This document shows positions 33,128-44,740 of a DNA stretch of 64,000 nucleotides, piece after piece. This stretch comes from Toxorhynchites rutilus septentrionalis (lineage: Eukaryota; Arthropoda; Insecta; Diptera; Culicidae). Under the pieces are notes generated by a model. That model made no database searches. It saw only the letters and a list, made by a program, of their open reading frames with translations, and was not told where the DNA came from. Both the position numbers and the translations under genes were made by a program. The DNA is taken from NCBI RefSeq assembly GCF_029784135.1, contig NC_073746.1, forward strand, positions 63,676,763-63,740,762. Direction: 5' to 3'. Numbering within the stretch: the stretch's first letter is position 1; every line of letters begins with the position of its first letter.

Positions 33128-33857
33128 CTAGCTAACCCGGCAAACTTCGTCCCGCCCATTTACTTGATTAATTCTCGAGTAATGCAGAAATTTGTGTTTT
33201 ATTTGTATGGCAGCCACCCCTAAGAGAGGAGGGAGGGGTATCTAACCACCATAGAAACATTCATTGCACCCTAAAGTTTCCATATGCCTAATTTGGTTTA
33301 ATTTGCTTGATTAATTCTCGGGTAATGCAAAAATTTGTGTTTCATTTGTACGGCAGCCCCCTCTATGAGAGGGGGAAGGAGTATGTTAACACCATAGAAA
33401 CATTTATTGCATCCTAAAACCTCCACATGCCAACTTTGGTTTCATTTGCTTGATTCATTCTCGAGTAATGCAGAAATTTGTGTTTCATTTGTATGGCAGC
33501 CCCCCCTTTGAGTGGAGGAAGGACTGTCTAACCATCATAGAAACATTTATTGCACCCTAAAACTTTCACATGCCAACTTTGGTTTCGTTTGATTGATTAA
33601 TTTCCAAGTAATGCAAAAAATTGTGTTTCATTTGTATGGCAGCCCCCTCTAAGAGAGGGGGAAGGAGTATCTTATCACCATAGAAAAATTTATTGCATCC
33701 TAAAACCTCCACATGCCAAATGTGGTCTCATTTGCTTGATTAATTCTCGAGTAATGCAGAAATTTGTGTTTCATTTGTATGGCAGCCCCCCCTCCCCACC
33801 TTTGAGTGGGGGAAGGACTGTCTAACCATCATAGAAACATTTATTGCACCCTAAATC
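33128..33857 (-). mobile_element. Helitron D, 5'-truncated
   Basis: The minus strand ends in GCGGGACGAAGTTTGCCGGG then TTAGCTAG (33128). The interior consists of about five units of the 145-bp minisatellite (tgattaattctcgag starts near 33163, 33308, 33450, 33593 and 33737). The TC end is missing; a TAGA microsatellite stands in its place. Confidence 0.65.

Positions 33858-33888
<31 letters not shown>
33858..33888 (+). repeat. (TAGA)n microsatellite
   Basis: About seven and a half TAGA repeats adjoining Helitron D. Confidence 0.9.
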
Positions 33889-34326
33889 CGCATAAAATCA
33901 TTAACGGACTATTATTATTTGATTTCTGTTCCTTTTGTAACTGGATTGAACGAACCGATATATTAACTATTCGTCGTTAGATTCATACGCTCAAAAGCAA
34001 AATATAAATGTTTGACTTTCGTATAGTTATTCGCTAAATATAATGGTCACATACATACACACTCGTGAAATAATTTCACTTGTGGGAGAATTGTAAACAG
34101 TAAACTATTAAGTAATCGGTGGCTTATGGTAATTTTTAACAGTTACAGTTTCGGGGATATTTTTTTATAATGAACAATATCGACAAGAAAACAAGAAAAA
34201 AAGGAAGTTCGTAGAAATTCTTTTATATCATCTTTTTATTCCCCATCTAAAAAAAGGCATTAATTCTTTGTTCACCAAGAATACAGAGACAAAGACTATT
34301 AGAAATATTTAAACTTTATATTCCAG

Positions 34327-34494
34327 AAACCTTTATCATTTGGTGATTATCTAGAAGGTCGTTATACATTCTTCTCTTCGATAAAAGACCCGAAAACACG
34401 CTACAACTGCATGAAATGTGAAAAATATGTTTGCTTCGAGCATGCAGTTATGGTATGTTCTGATTCATACTCCAATGAAACCACAATCGATTAA
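34327..34494 (+). pseudogene. piggyBac-type transposase C-terminus
   Basis: 55 open codons from a ttccag acceptor-like site (34321-34326) to TAA at 34492. RYTFFSSIKDPKTRYNCMKC followed by EKYVCFEHAVMVC shows the CxxC...C...H...C ring-like domain with which piggyBac/PGBD transposases end. The Cys and His spacing looks intact. No catalytic part is present. AATAAA sites follow at about 34650 and 34710. It may be a remnant of an element or the last exon of a domesticated copy. Confidence 0.6.
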
Positions 34495-36190
34495 TACGTT
34501 TCTATGTTATTTTATAACTCTTGCTACTTCCATAAATTATATTCAGTTGCTTACTTTTGATTAATAACAGTGAAAAATCGTTATTTGTGTTGGAGTATCA
34601 AAAATTACTCTGTTTTGAGGAGGCTGAATTCGATGACCACTAAAACATAATAAAGACGAAGAACATATTTTTTGGAGTTTTTTCATTTAATCATATCCTC
34701 TTCTTCAAATAAATGCCAATAAAGCCTGAAAAATACACATTGGCAACATTACAGAGAAGTTCAATTTTCGATCTGTGACACCGTGCGCGAGTATACGTGT
34801 TATGATTTTGCACGCGAGTACAGGAGGAGGGTTAAGTGCCATTAACAGGTGGTTATCGAGTTAGCATTAACCACTGGTGGGCTTCGAGTATCGAGGAAAA
34901 TCGGGAAAAATCTAATCGTTGCTGAAAAATAATCTGCCGGTTCCCCTGGGAATTGAAAAATACATTGATGCGAAAGAGTTTATTCTAATGTTTTCTATCC
35001 ATATGACACTGCAACCAAATACATTTGGTTTTGTGATTTTTCAAGCAGTCGCAATTAACAGGAAAGCTTCTGAAATTATTCTTCCCCATCAGTAGAAAAT
35101 TTTCGTATCCAATATTGTATGCGCGCGCAACGGAAAATGTTTCGAATCGCGAAAATTATATAGTTTTCAATTGATTATTGCTCAGTCGCCGAAAGTTTCA
35201 AAATCAGAGAGTTCATTCGCCTATAGTTTGCCTTCCAAATTGCCATCGTAAACCACACCTTCTCTCGATTCAATCACGCACAAAAAGCATACATAAGCGA
35301 TATTCTGGTGGTGAAACGCATTCATTTTTCGTGACGACATCAACAAGGCAACATCGTTATTGAACGAGCTGAACGAGCGGAACAAGCTGGCAGCGAGGGA
35401 TCAAGAGATTCATTACCTGGCCTAACCTGACTTGAAACACATACAGTTTGTTTGGAACTGTGAGGGAGCGCAGAAAAGCTGATCCATCAGAAGAAGAGAA
35501 GACGACCGAGAAATTATCAGCACCGAAAAACGGTTCCATTTGAGATATCGAAGCGGCCGCCACAACACACATATATATACGTGCGGAACTTCTTCCGTTT
35601 AAATGCCATCCAGCATCGAGAAGATTCAGTTCCCCTGGGAATTGAAAAATACATCCATGAGAAAGAGTTTTTTTTAAATGTTTTCTAATATATAACACTG
35701 CGATCAAATACATTTGGTTCTGTGATTTTTCAATCAAGTGCAATTAACAGGTGCTTATCGAGTTAGCATTAACCACTGGTGGGCTTCGAGTATCGGAGAT
35801 TATCTGGGAAGATGTTATTGTTGCTGAAAAATAATCTGCCAGTTCCCCTGGGAATTGAAAAATACATTCATGCGAAAGAGTTTATTTTAATGTTTTCTAT
35901 CCATATAACACTGCGACCAAATACATTCGGTTATGTGATTTTTCAATCAAGTGTGATTGGCAGGAAAGGTTCTGAAGAGTATTCTTCCTCATCAGTAGGA
36001 TATGTTCGTTTCCAATATTGGATGCGCGCGCAACGGAAAATGTTTCGCATCGCGAAAAACATAATTCTCAATCGATTATTGCTCAGTCGCTGAAAGTTTC
36101 AAACTCATTCTCATTCGCCTCTAGTTTGCCTTTCAAATTACCATCGTAAACCACACCATCTTTCTATTCAATCACGGACAAAAAGCATAC

Positions 36191-36677
36191 CTACGGGGGT
36201 CTCCGTAGCCACAATGGTTGCGCGTTCGCTTAGTAAGCGATCGATCGTGAGTTCAAAACTCAGGGCCCTCATTGACCATCTTTGTGTTGTTACAGAATAG
36301 CTACGTCCACGCAACAATCATCAGCGATGGAGATCGATCCACGGTCGAAATAAGATCGATTCATCCATACAACTGCTCTGCTCTGCAAGACACATCGGGC
36401 TGCTGTTCTATAAATAACTCAACAATGATCAATCAACTGTCTCCGCTGTCCGGTGGTCTAACTGGATAATGGAAGAACAGAAAGAATACTCTTACGCCTA
36501 AATGGCTACTGTGTGAATGTACCATATGTAATGGTATAGAAGGAATACTGTCGAATGGCAACTGTGTGTAATGTGCTAATTATAGATATGATAACCATGT
36601 GACATGTACACGATTAAAATTCGGCCCTGTTACAGCAAAAATGCTATTGAGCCTCAAATAAAATAAATGGGATAAAA
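36191..36677 (+). mobile_element. tRNA-derived SINE with target-site duplication
   Basis: An A-box-like tract (tagccacaatggttgcgcg, about 36206) and a B-box-like gagttcaaaactc (36249-36261) form a tRNA-like head. A tRNA-unrelated body and an A-rich tail follow. The 11-bp sequence aaaaagcatac is duplicated at 36180-36190 and 36678-36688. Paralogous empty sites exist near 35280 and 46662. It resembles mosquito Feilai-type SINEs, by general form only. Confidence 0.75.
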
Positions 36678-37489
36678 AAAAAGCATACTTAAGCTTAAGA
36701 GATTCATTACCTGGCCTGACCTGAAACGCATTCAGTTAGTTTGGAATTGTGAGGAAGCGCAGAAAAGCCGATCAAGCAGAAGAAGAGAAGACGACCGAGA
36801 GAATACCAGCATCGAAAAACGGTTCCGTTTGAGACATCGAAGCAGCCGCCACACACATATATACGTACGGAACTTCTTTCGTTCAAATGCCATCCAGCAT
36901 CGAGAAGATTCCGGAAGAATATTATCGTTGCTGAAAAATAATCTGCCAGTTCCCCTGGGAATTGAAAAATACATTCATGCGAAAGAGTTTATTTAAATGT
37001 TTTCTAACCATATAACACTGCGACTAAATACATTTGGTTTTGTGATTTTTCAATCAAGTGCAATTAACAGGTGGTTATCAAGTTAGCATTAACCACTGGT
37101 GGTGGACTTCGAGAAGAATCGAGAAGAATCCGGAAAAATGTTATCGTTACTGCAAAACAATCTGCCAGTTCTCCTTGGAATTGAAAATTACATTCAAGCG
37201 GAAAAGTTTATTTTAATGTTTTCTATCCACAAAGTACTGCTGCGATCGAATACATTTGGTTTTGTGATTTTTCAATCAAGTTATTAGCAGGAAAGCTTCT
37301 GAAGATTATTCTTCCCCAAAAGTAGGATATTTTCATATCCAATATTGGGTGCATAAAACCTTGTACCTCCAACGTAACGCTCTCGTTTTCGAAGTCCTCC
37401 AAATATTCATTTATTCTTTCATTCAGAATGGATTCAGATTCAACTTCAAACAAATGATCACTAAATCAACGATAGTCCCTACGTCACCA

Positions 37490-40400
37490 TTGCGGTTATA
37501 CCATAGATATAACCCACTTCCTGTTTTTTTCTTTTTGGTGAAAAGAATAATTGTTATTTTTGAAGGATTTATGCTCGGACCTTCTGTGATACACCAAGAT
37601 TGTGTAAAGCATATACTTTAACATATAGTCTACTTGAGTTATATAAAAATTCCTCCGATGAATGGTCATTGATGAACGTTGTTAAAAATCCTGATGCATT
37701 GAGGTTTCGGGCCAGTTCAAGTTAATTTTTTTTTGGGTTGATTAGGTAGATATTGTAGACTTCTAAAACTGTTGCTACAATATGTCTTAAGCATCAGTGA
37801 ACGAGATGTCTATTTTGTGGAAATCACGAGGGATGCCACGGTTTGTATATCTAGCGACATTCCCCTAACCAGATAGAAATGTAAAAAAAAAATTACAACA
37901 TGTTGATCGCAAGCCTACACCGAAGAGAACCTGAATTGAGAACAAACCGTTCTCAATCTGCTCCGGGTACATTCGGCTCTAACTCTCTGCAGAGGCGCGA
38001 TCATCGCCATCTCAACTCGCTTACCATTGTGGCCCGGCTGGTGATGAACTGCAACCGTCTCAATACAGTGTCTCTTCGTGTGTACATCTCGAATCAGAAT
38101 CGCCGCAAAGTCATCTACCCAAGCAAGAGCTTGAAACGTGAGAGACAAGACAGGGAAATACAAAACCGCTAACGTTTCGTACCAAAGACACAAGTCGAGA
38201 TTTTATTTTTAGCTTCAGTCTGGGTCCTCCTCTCGTACATGCAAAATACGCGAAAATCTGCTGAAAGGTTCTCGCGGCATCGCTGCGGCCAGTGGCGAGC
38301 AGAAGCAGGAAAAGATTCCGACGCGGCTCGTCGAAAGTGTGCCAAAAATTCCAGCCCTGTGGCGTGGAAGAAAAACTCCAAGGTTACCACGGGCCACGAT
38401 CACAGTTGACCGCGCGATCGTTTTGGTATATTGTGCGGTGGAATGTGGTACAGAGAGATCGGGAGATTTTCTTCTCTTTATGGTGGGATGACTGCGACTA
38501 GTGAAAATCAAGGTCGGAATTTGGTCCTGGTTGGACGGCAGTGAGGATACAGGGCATGTGATGTGTGGGCGGGGAAAACAGTGAGTCACGAAAATTTCAT
38601 TGATAGAAGATCGCTGAATGAAAAATATCTCCGGTCGATCGTTGCTTGTTTTTCGTTGGTTGGGGGAAACGAAGCCATAAGTTGTTAGTTTTAGAAGAGC
38701 ACAATTTTAGTCGCGCATGATGTTCACGTGGTAAATGATACAAGTGTTCGTTGAGAGTATGAAAGAGATCTGAGATTAGTGCTTAGACGAGAAATTCCTA
38801 GATGGAATAATCCTTAAAAAAGGTTTTAATAGTTAAGTGAAGTAACCAAAAATCGTGAAATCCGATGTGTCAGTTGGAACACTGTTCAGTTGTTTGATTC
38901 TAGTGAACCGCCCACCTTCGGAAGCAGAAATTAAAACATGTAATGATGCCTTATCATTTTTGGTATTTCGGATGAATAAACGTAGTTTTTCTTTGCAAAT
39001 TATCAATCCAGGGCTGCAGTAGCAAAAATGCTAAAGCACAAAACCCACCAACGGCATCATCGCCACAATACAACCTACAAAGCACCGTTTATGCGAAATC
39101 GAAGGGTGAGTGATCATAATAATCATCATAACGGGTTGTCTCAAGTTTTGCCAGATAAATGCGTTCTTTCAATCGGAATGTTTGCAGGAAAATTGTGCAA
39201 AAAAGAGAGAGTAAAACGCAAAAAGCCAACATTCTCTCTATTCTCGCTTATCTTTCCACGCTAATAATCAAAAGAAGAACAGAAAACGGATATCAATCAG
39301 AAGGCATACACATTTTATTTTTGTTTTGCTCGTTAAAGCGATGTCTACTGAAAACTCTCACTCTCATCAGACTCGCTGACGTTTTGACTATGACACATGC
39401 GCGCTAGAAGCATAACAACATTCCGTCATACGGCTGTCATGTGGAACCGTCACTGTCACCGGAGTGGAATCATATGCCTCTCATAGAAAAAGGACAAAAC
39501 ATTGATATAAAAAAAAACTGAACATCCAATCAAATGGCCTTCACAAGTTTGATTTTTCGCGGCGATGATTACAGCTTCGAATGTAAAAAAAATTTCTTTC
39601 CCCTTCCCCGCTGATTGCGTATGCTCATCAAGCATCTGCAAAACATTTTACTGCAAAGCAGTAACCCATTCATCCGTGAGGCGCCACACAGGATTACAGC
39701 CGAATGATGACATCAGTCGGTTGCCATTCAAAAGCAGCACTTACAAAAAAAAACTACACACAAATAGGCTCGAGACAAGTTCGCAAAACCTTCACTTTTC
39801 TTTTTCATTCCTTTTTCCCCTTGCGTTTTAAGCTTGCATATTTGCCAAAGGAGAGCACCAATTCGCATACATACTATTGAATCTTCATACGCAACAATGA
39901 TGCTGCGGCTGTCTGCTGCCAATTCGAATAAACGAAAAGTCAGCCGGGCGCCTGTTTTTCAGCAGACCGCATGAAGTTTTTTTTCTTCTCCTAACCTTCC
40001 ATTCTGTCGTTACAGGGTTGTGTTACTTTGACATAGTTTCGACCTATGACATGTGCTTCGGTGTTGGTTCGAATAATCACATTATATCTCAAATCACGTT
40101 GTCATGAATAATGCAGTGTGAATAAATCTGGGGGATATTGAGTAAAGAAACTGAAGCTGTTTCTGTAGCTATTAACACTCAGTGAAAACAATATGTTTTG
40201 GGGTATATCAGTCTGAGCTGAGTCATTGCTTTTTTTCTGGAATTTCAGCATCATTTTCTCGTCATTCTTTTTCATGTGATCAAAAACTTGTGTCACTTCT
40301 TGACGAAGGATAAAGAAATATTGATAGTTCTTAGACAATGTCTGTTTTTTTGGAAGTGAGCCACTAGCTATAGAGTCGAGAGTTTTTCCTCTTACAGACC

Positions 40401-40520
40401 CGGTTTATTCAAAGATTGGAACTAAACTCCAGTCACATAGAATCCGTAGCCATAAAGTGAACTTTATTTCAGTAGGGTTTTGATGAAATTCTTCTTTTCG
40501 ATTTTTTTACCGACATTGAT
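37490..40520. other. Mostly unique DNA, possible exons
   Basis: 37900-38193 is open on both strands for 270 bp and richer in GC, without a recognisable domain. 38190-38640 is also GC-richer. At 39010-39104 an acceptor-like atcaatccag is followed by an ATG (39028), 26 codons rich in His (MLKHKTHQRHHRHNTTYKAP) and a GTGAGT donor near 39105, a possible small exon. 39700-40330 shows nothing. Confidence 0.3.
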
Positions 40521-40529
40521 TAAATTATT

Positions 40530-41811
40530 GACGTAGGACTACGTCTAACCGGAGTATATGGGAGGTAAAATAAAAACCTAAACACAAAACATGTAGGAAT
40601 GAAAGATTGAATGAAATTGAATTGAATGAAAGATTCCGAATGCTTATAACTCGAACATTTCTTACTGGATCGGAAAGATGTTTGTATCAATTTATAGGGA
40701 ATGTTTCTACGCTTCTATCGCAATTAATAAAATGTTATTTTTCATTAGATAAACAATTAAAAAACTGTAAAATGTTAAGCGTTATCTGAACGCCCTAACT
40801 GCCTCGTTATGATTGGCCCGATTTACGGTTTCCCTAACACAGCCATCGAAACCAAGCAGCCTTGGAGAAATCGGAATTGCAAATACATGAAAGTCGGGGG
40901 TATTTTTGTTCCGACTGAAATGTGTTTCCCTAACACAGACTTCAAATCCATGGAAATTAGGGATAAGGGAAATTAGGCATTTTAATTACATGCAGGTCGG
41001 GGTATTTTTGGGCCTGATTCTCGAATACACTTCACGGTGGAAACGAAATAAACGGCACGCCATTGAACTACGTTTTACGAGTTAGTGAAGTGTCGAAGAT
41101 AATGATGAGTTTTCAGGCAGAATGAACACTTTTCAAATAAAAAATCATTAATGAAAATTAACTTCTTCGTATCAAACTGGTATTCAATGTGCGTGGAAAA
41201 CTTTGCTTTCTTCATGTGATATAATAATCTCATACAAAAATTTAATCTGAAGATAATTTGATATTATAATGATAAATTTAGTGGGAAACTAATCTCGCAT
41301 CCAGATGTCGACACCGTACCGTTGTCATCGCGAATGCGTTTCATACCGTTTCCACCGTGAAGTGTATTCGTAGTGTATTCGAGAATCAGGCCCTTTGTTT
41401 CGACTGAAATGTGTTTCCCCAACACTGACTTCAAAACCAAGATGTCTGGGGAAATCGGCTTTTCAAATAAATGCATCCTGCGAGTACTTTTGTACTCGCT
41501 TGTATTTGTGCAAACTAGAATACCTGGGAACCTGGGAAAATCGTGCAGACACTAGAGACGAATGAACTTTCAGGTTTAAATCAGGTAAATAGTATATAAA
41601 GTAGAAGTTTAAGGTGTTGACTCATGCAAGCCGGAGGTACTTATGCACCCGCATGTTTTTTTTACACTCCGAAAAGTGTTTTCCTAACACGGATGACAAG
41701 AACGGGTACGGACATAACGCTTTGGCTCGGTTATTCAAGATTGCATTGAAGGATATGCCTTCATATCTTCTGCTCACTGAAGTGGTTGCTAAGTTAAGGC
41801 AGTCCCACGTC
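40530..41811 (+). mobile_element. GACGTAG-family repeat with 95-bp units
   Basis: Left end GACGTAGGACTACGTCTAAC, right end (cagtcccacgtc, 41800-41811) followed by 'aaccttgcggttata', as at the right ends of the long repeats. The left 300 bp match 26340-26607 in inverse. The middle contains the 'aacacagacttcaaatcc' type units. No histone similarity was found in this 1.3-kb member. Confidence 0.6.
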
Positions 41812-42565
41812 AACCTTGCGGTTATATTATAGTTATATATAACCCTCCCATTTTTTTATTCAAAGTTCATTCTGCCTCTAGACTTAAGATTGAGAGGCCA
41901 ATTAGAATGTGCTCAATAGATGATCCGTGATTGAACTCGTCTTCGTTCATTGCGTAAACAGACGCGCAAGCTATTGTAGGTTTGTCACTCATAAACCCAA
42001 TACCTCCGGCAATGTCCGGCAAGGTTGATGTTGGCATATGATGACAATTGACAGTTTTCGATATTTTCATCGGTTTTCAATAATCTGTTTCACAGATTGA
42101 CAAACCGAGCTCACTAGTGACACAAATCAACTAAAGGCTGAATTGTATCCGCTCGATAGCCATAGAATGTTGAACCCCGTATTCAATTTACTGTGATCAG
42201 GGTAAATTAAAACTGTCATACAGCCATTCCATGCAAAACCGATATAGTGGTTCTCAGAATTTCATGAAAAGTGGTAGTTTTGTTCTTTATCGCAAAACAT
42301 TAGATCCGTATTTTTGACGTAGGACTACGTCTTTCATTTCTATACCGGGGTGTAAAACCAAAGTTTCGAGAACGAAAGCGTTACGCCGGAGACCGAGATT
42401 TTGAGCGTTAATAGCTCTTAAACAACTGAACGAAATGGTATGATAAACACTTCATTTGAAAGATAAAATGTCTACGCGTCATATACTTGTTACTTTTTCA
42501 TCCAAAAACTTGTTTCAATAGTCTTAAAATTGCTTTCAAAACAGGCTATTGAAATCACCAATCGG

Positions 42566-42572
42566 TATATAA
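42566..42572 (+). promoter_or_regulatory. TATA box in promoter-like block, repeat B
   Basis: Same CCAATCGGTATATAAGCGAGCG arrangement as at 31947. Confidence 0.45.
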
Positions 42573-43698
42573 GCGAGCGCCGCTCGTAAACCCACTCAGT
42601 TATGATTGAACAGCGATTGGAGCATGTTGTCGCTGTTGTTGTGAAGCTAATTTCGTTTATCATGAAAGCGCTGATGAACGGTGTCACCAAGAGCCTGTTT
42701 GTGCACTTAAGGCCAAAAGGGAATCCATTAGGAGGAGAGTGATGCGACGGTTCCGCTTGAAACATCGGAGCAGCCGCCACACACACACACACATACACGC
42801 GCGGAATTCTCGTTGCTGAAAAATAATCTGCCAGTTCCCCTGGGAATTGAAAAATACATTCATGCGAAATAGTTTATTTTAATGTTTTCTATCCATATAA
42901 CACTGCAACCAAATACATTTGGTTTTGTTATTTTTCAATCAATCGCAATTAACAGGAAAGCTTCTGAATATTTTTTCCCCATCAGTGGAAATTTTCGTAT
43001 TCAATGTTGGATGCATAACATGAAAAACGGAAAATGTTTTACATCGCGAAAATCAAGTCATTTTCGAGCGATTATTTGCTTTCTACTCATATAATGCTGC
43101 GACCAAATACATTTCGTTTTGGATTTTTTCAATCAAGTGCGATCAACGTAAGACCACGTCTTTCGGCAATTTATTAGAGGTGCAATGAATATTTAGGAAT
43201 TCCCGCTCTACGCGCACTGGCAAACAATGTTTACTCAACAATTTCTCAAACGAGAAATGGGTGTTGTGAGAAAGGATTAGCGAACGCGAAAACGACAAAC
43301 GGGAGAAAGATACGTTTGGAGGTTGAAGGAAATTGGCAGAAAACTTCTTCATTCTATCATTCAAATAATGTGATTCATACCACATCGTTTTGCCAGAAAG
43401 AGATTATTAATGCTCAAAGGAGGAATCGAGTCCTCCGAGGAAATTACCCAGCGCAAATTAGAGTCGACTATCGATTACGGCATTCGTACACAAATAATTT
43501 TATAATGCAGTTTCACCAAAGTGATTTCTTCGGATATATTCACTACATCATATCATGTATTTCATATTCTTCATTAAGAAATCCATATCCATGGCACCTA
43601 TCGGTAACGAATTATTATCGAAACCACGATTTTCGCTAAATGCTCCTTTTAGTTCGGCCTGTAAAAAACTTTTCTAAACACTAATCCATCAAATTTGG

Positions 43699-43714
43699 AG
43701 CCCTGAAAAGGGCC
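43699..43714 (-). other. Histone stem-loop of H3 copy 1
   Basis: Minus strand GGCCCTTTTCAGGGCT followed by CCAAA: a six-pair stem (outermost G-T) with TTTC loop. Confidence 0.75.
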
Positions 43715-43741
43715 GTTGATTATATGCTAAGCTAATATAGC

Positions 43742-44093
43742 AAGCTCTCCTCGGATACGATGGGCCAGCTAGATGTCCTTGGGCATGATGTGACGCGTTT
43801 TGCATGGATAGCACACAAATTGGTATCTTCGAATAAGCCTCCTGCAGCGTCATAGCCGCGGAACTTTGGAAGCGCAAGTCGGTTTTGAAGTCCTGAGCAA
43901 TTCCACGAACCAAATGCTGCAAAGGTAGCTTGCGGATCAGCAATTCGGTCGACTTCCGATAGCGATGAATTTCACGCAAAGTTCCCGGTCGATAGCGATG
44001 TGGCTTCTCCACCTATCCTGCTGCTGGTGCGCTTATCCGAGCTGACTTCGTGTGCCTTACCACCGAATGACTAACGAGCTGTCTGCGAAAGAC
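43742..44093 (-). pseudogene. Histone H3 pseudogene, copy 1
   Basis: H3 is the core histone with the heavily modified N-terminal tail. The minus strand begins QTAR then TAG where Lys9 is expected, SFGGK, and after a shift [40 protein letters not shown] and [19 protein letters not shown] deletion removes most of LVGLF before [13 protein letters not shown], which is read in another frame. The start codon is lost. The stem-loop follows at 43699-43714. Confidence 0.85.
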
Positions 44094-44224
44094 TAACGAG
44101 CTCGAGTCCTCACGGTGCGAGAGTAGAGTAAGAAATGAACGAAAGCAAAGGAAGCGTCATTTTATAAACCATAAAAGTATAGAATCTAAATCCCACCCTT
44201 ATTATATTCGTGAGTATACAGTAA

Positions 44225-44300
44225 GCTTATACAATAAAGAGGGTGGGGTTTACATTCGATTCTTTTATGTTTTATAAAATGACACTTCCCTTGCTTTCGT
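44225..44300 (+). promoter_or_regulatory. H3-type promoter (right arm)
   Basis: 'tttatgttttataaaatgacacttccc' contains TATAAAA about 70 bp before the H3 similarity, followed by 'ttcatttcttactctactctcgcacc' (leader). An inverted copy near 44140-44200 serves the left arm, so the two H3 units face apart like a divergent histone pair. A third version lies at 45700-45770. Confidence 0.5.
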
Positions 44301-44340
44301 TCATTTCTTACTCTACTCTCGCACCGTGAGGACTCGTTTC

Positions 44341-44700
44341 ATCGGGACTAAGCAGACAGCTCGTTAGTCCTTCGGTGGTTAGGCACCACGAAAGCAGCTC
44401 GGATAAGCGCATCAGCCGCAGGAAGCGTGAAGAAGCCACATCGCTATCGACCGGGAACTTCGCATGGAATTCGTCGCTATCAGAAGTCGACCGAATTGCT
44501 GATCCGCAAGCTACCTTTGCAGCGTTTGGTTCGTGGAATTGCTCAGGACTTCAAAACCGACTTGCGCTTCCAAAGTTCCGCGGTTATGACGCTGCAGGAG
44601 GCTTATTAGAAGATACCAATTTGTGTGCTATCCATGCAAAACGCGTCACATCATGCCCAAGGACATCCAGCTGGCCCATCGTATCCGAGGAGAGCGTGCT
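44341..44700 (+). pseudogene. Histone H3 pseudogene, copy 2
   Basis: Reads TKQTAR then TAG at Lys9, and TAG again at Lys14 (between GG and APRKQL), then TAA at the Lys23 position. After a shift come [40 protein letters not shown] and, in a third frame, [14 protein letters not shown]. The LVGLF deletion is shared with the other copies. The end of H3 (RIRGERA) is seen just before 44700, but its stop is mutated. Confidence 0.85.
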
Positions 44701-44724
44701 ATATTAGCTTAGCATATAATCAAC

Positions 44725-44740
44725 AGCCCTTTTCAGGGCT
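44725..44740 (+). other. Histone stem-loop of H3 copy 2
   Basis: AGCCCTTTTCAGGGCT: six perfect pairs with TTTC loop, then CCAAA. Confidence 0.75.

Larger units (their letters stand above)
32256..37280 (+). repeat. 130-bp module, repeated through long repeat A
   Basis: The module 'ctgccagttcccctgggaattg' ... 'tacattcatgcgaaagagttt' ... 'cactgcgaccaaatacatttgg' ... 'tttttcaatcaagtg' begins near 32256, 34935, 35624, 35837, 36943 and 37160. Further copies near 42828, 46309 and 46966 lie in long repeat B. The copies differ by 5-15 percent. They are separated by a second module with 'gcagaaaagc(c/t)gat' and 'cagccgccacac'. Confidence 0.65.
31697..37486 (+). mobile_element. GACGTAG-family long repeat A (5.8 kb, nested insertions)
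   Basis: The left end GACGTAGGACTACGTC (31697) and right end (tccctacgtcacc, about 37477-37488) enclose a repeat whose first 340 bp and last 250 bp match those at 42316-47276. Inside are a TATA-type promoter (31947) and several copies of a 130-bp module. It is interrupted by a hAT-like MITE, a Helitron, a piggyBac fragment and a SINE. No coding of its own is recognised. Confidence 0.6.

Noticed and set aside
37915..38193. Possible H2B relic on the minus strand
   Set aside because: I looked for the H2B helices and the LAHYNKRSTI block; only scattered bases agree and no frame follows the protein.
42775..42800. (CA)n run near cagccgccacac copies as a regulatory signal
   Set aside because: It is a simple-repeat part of a dispersed module (also at 32160, 36850 and 46870), so its presence says nothing about local regulation.
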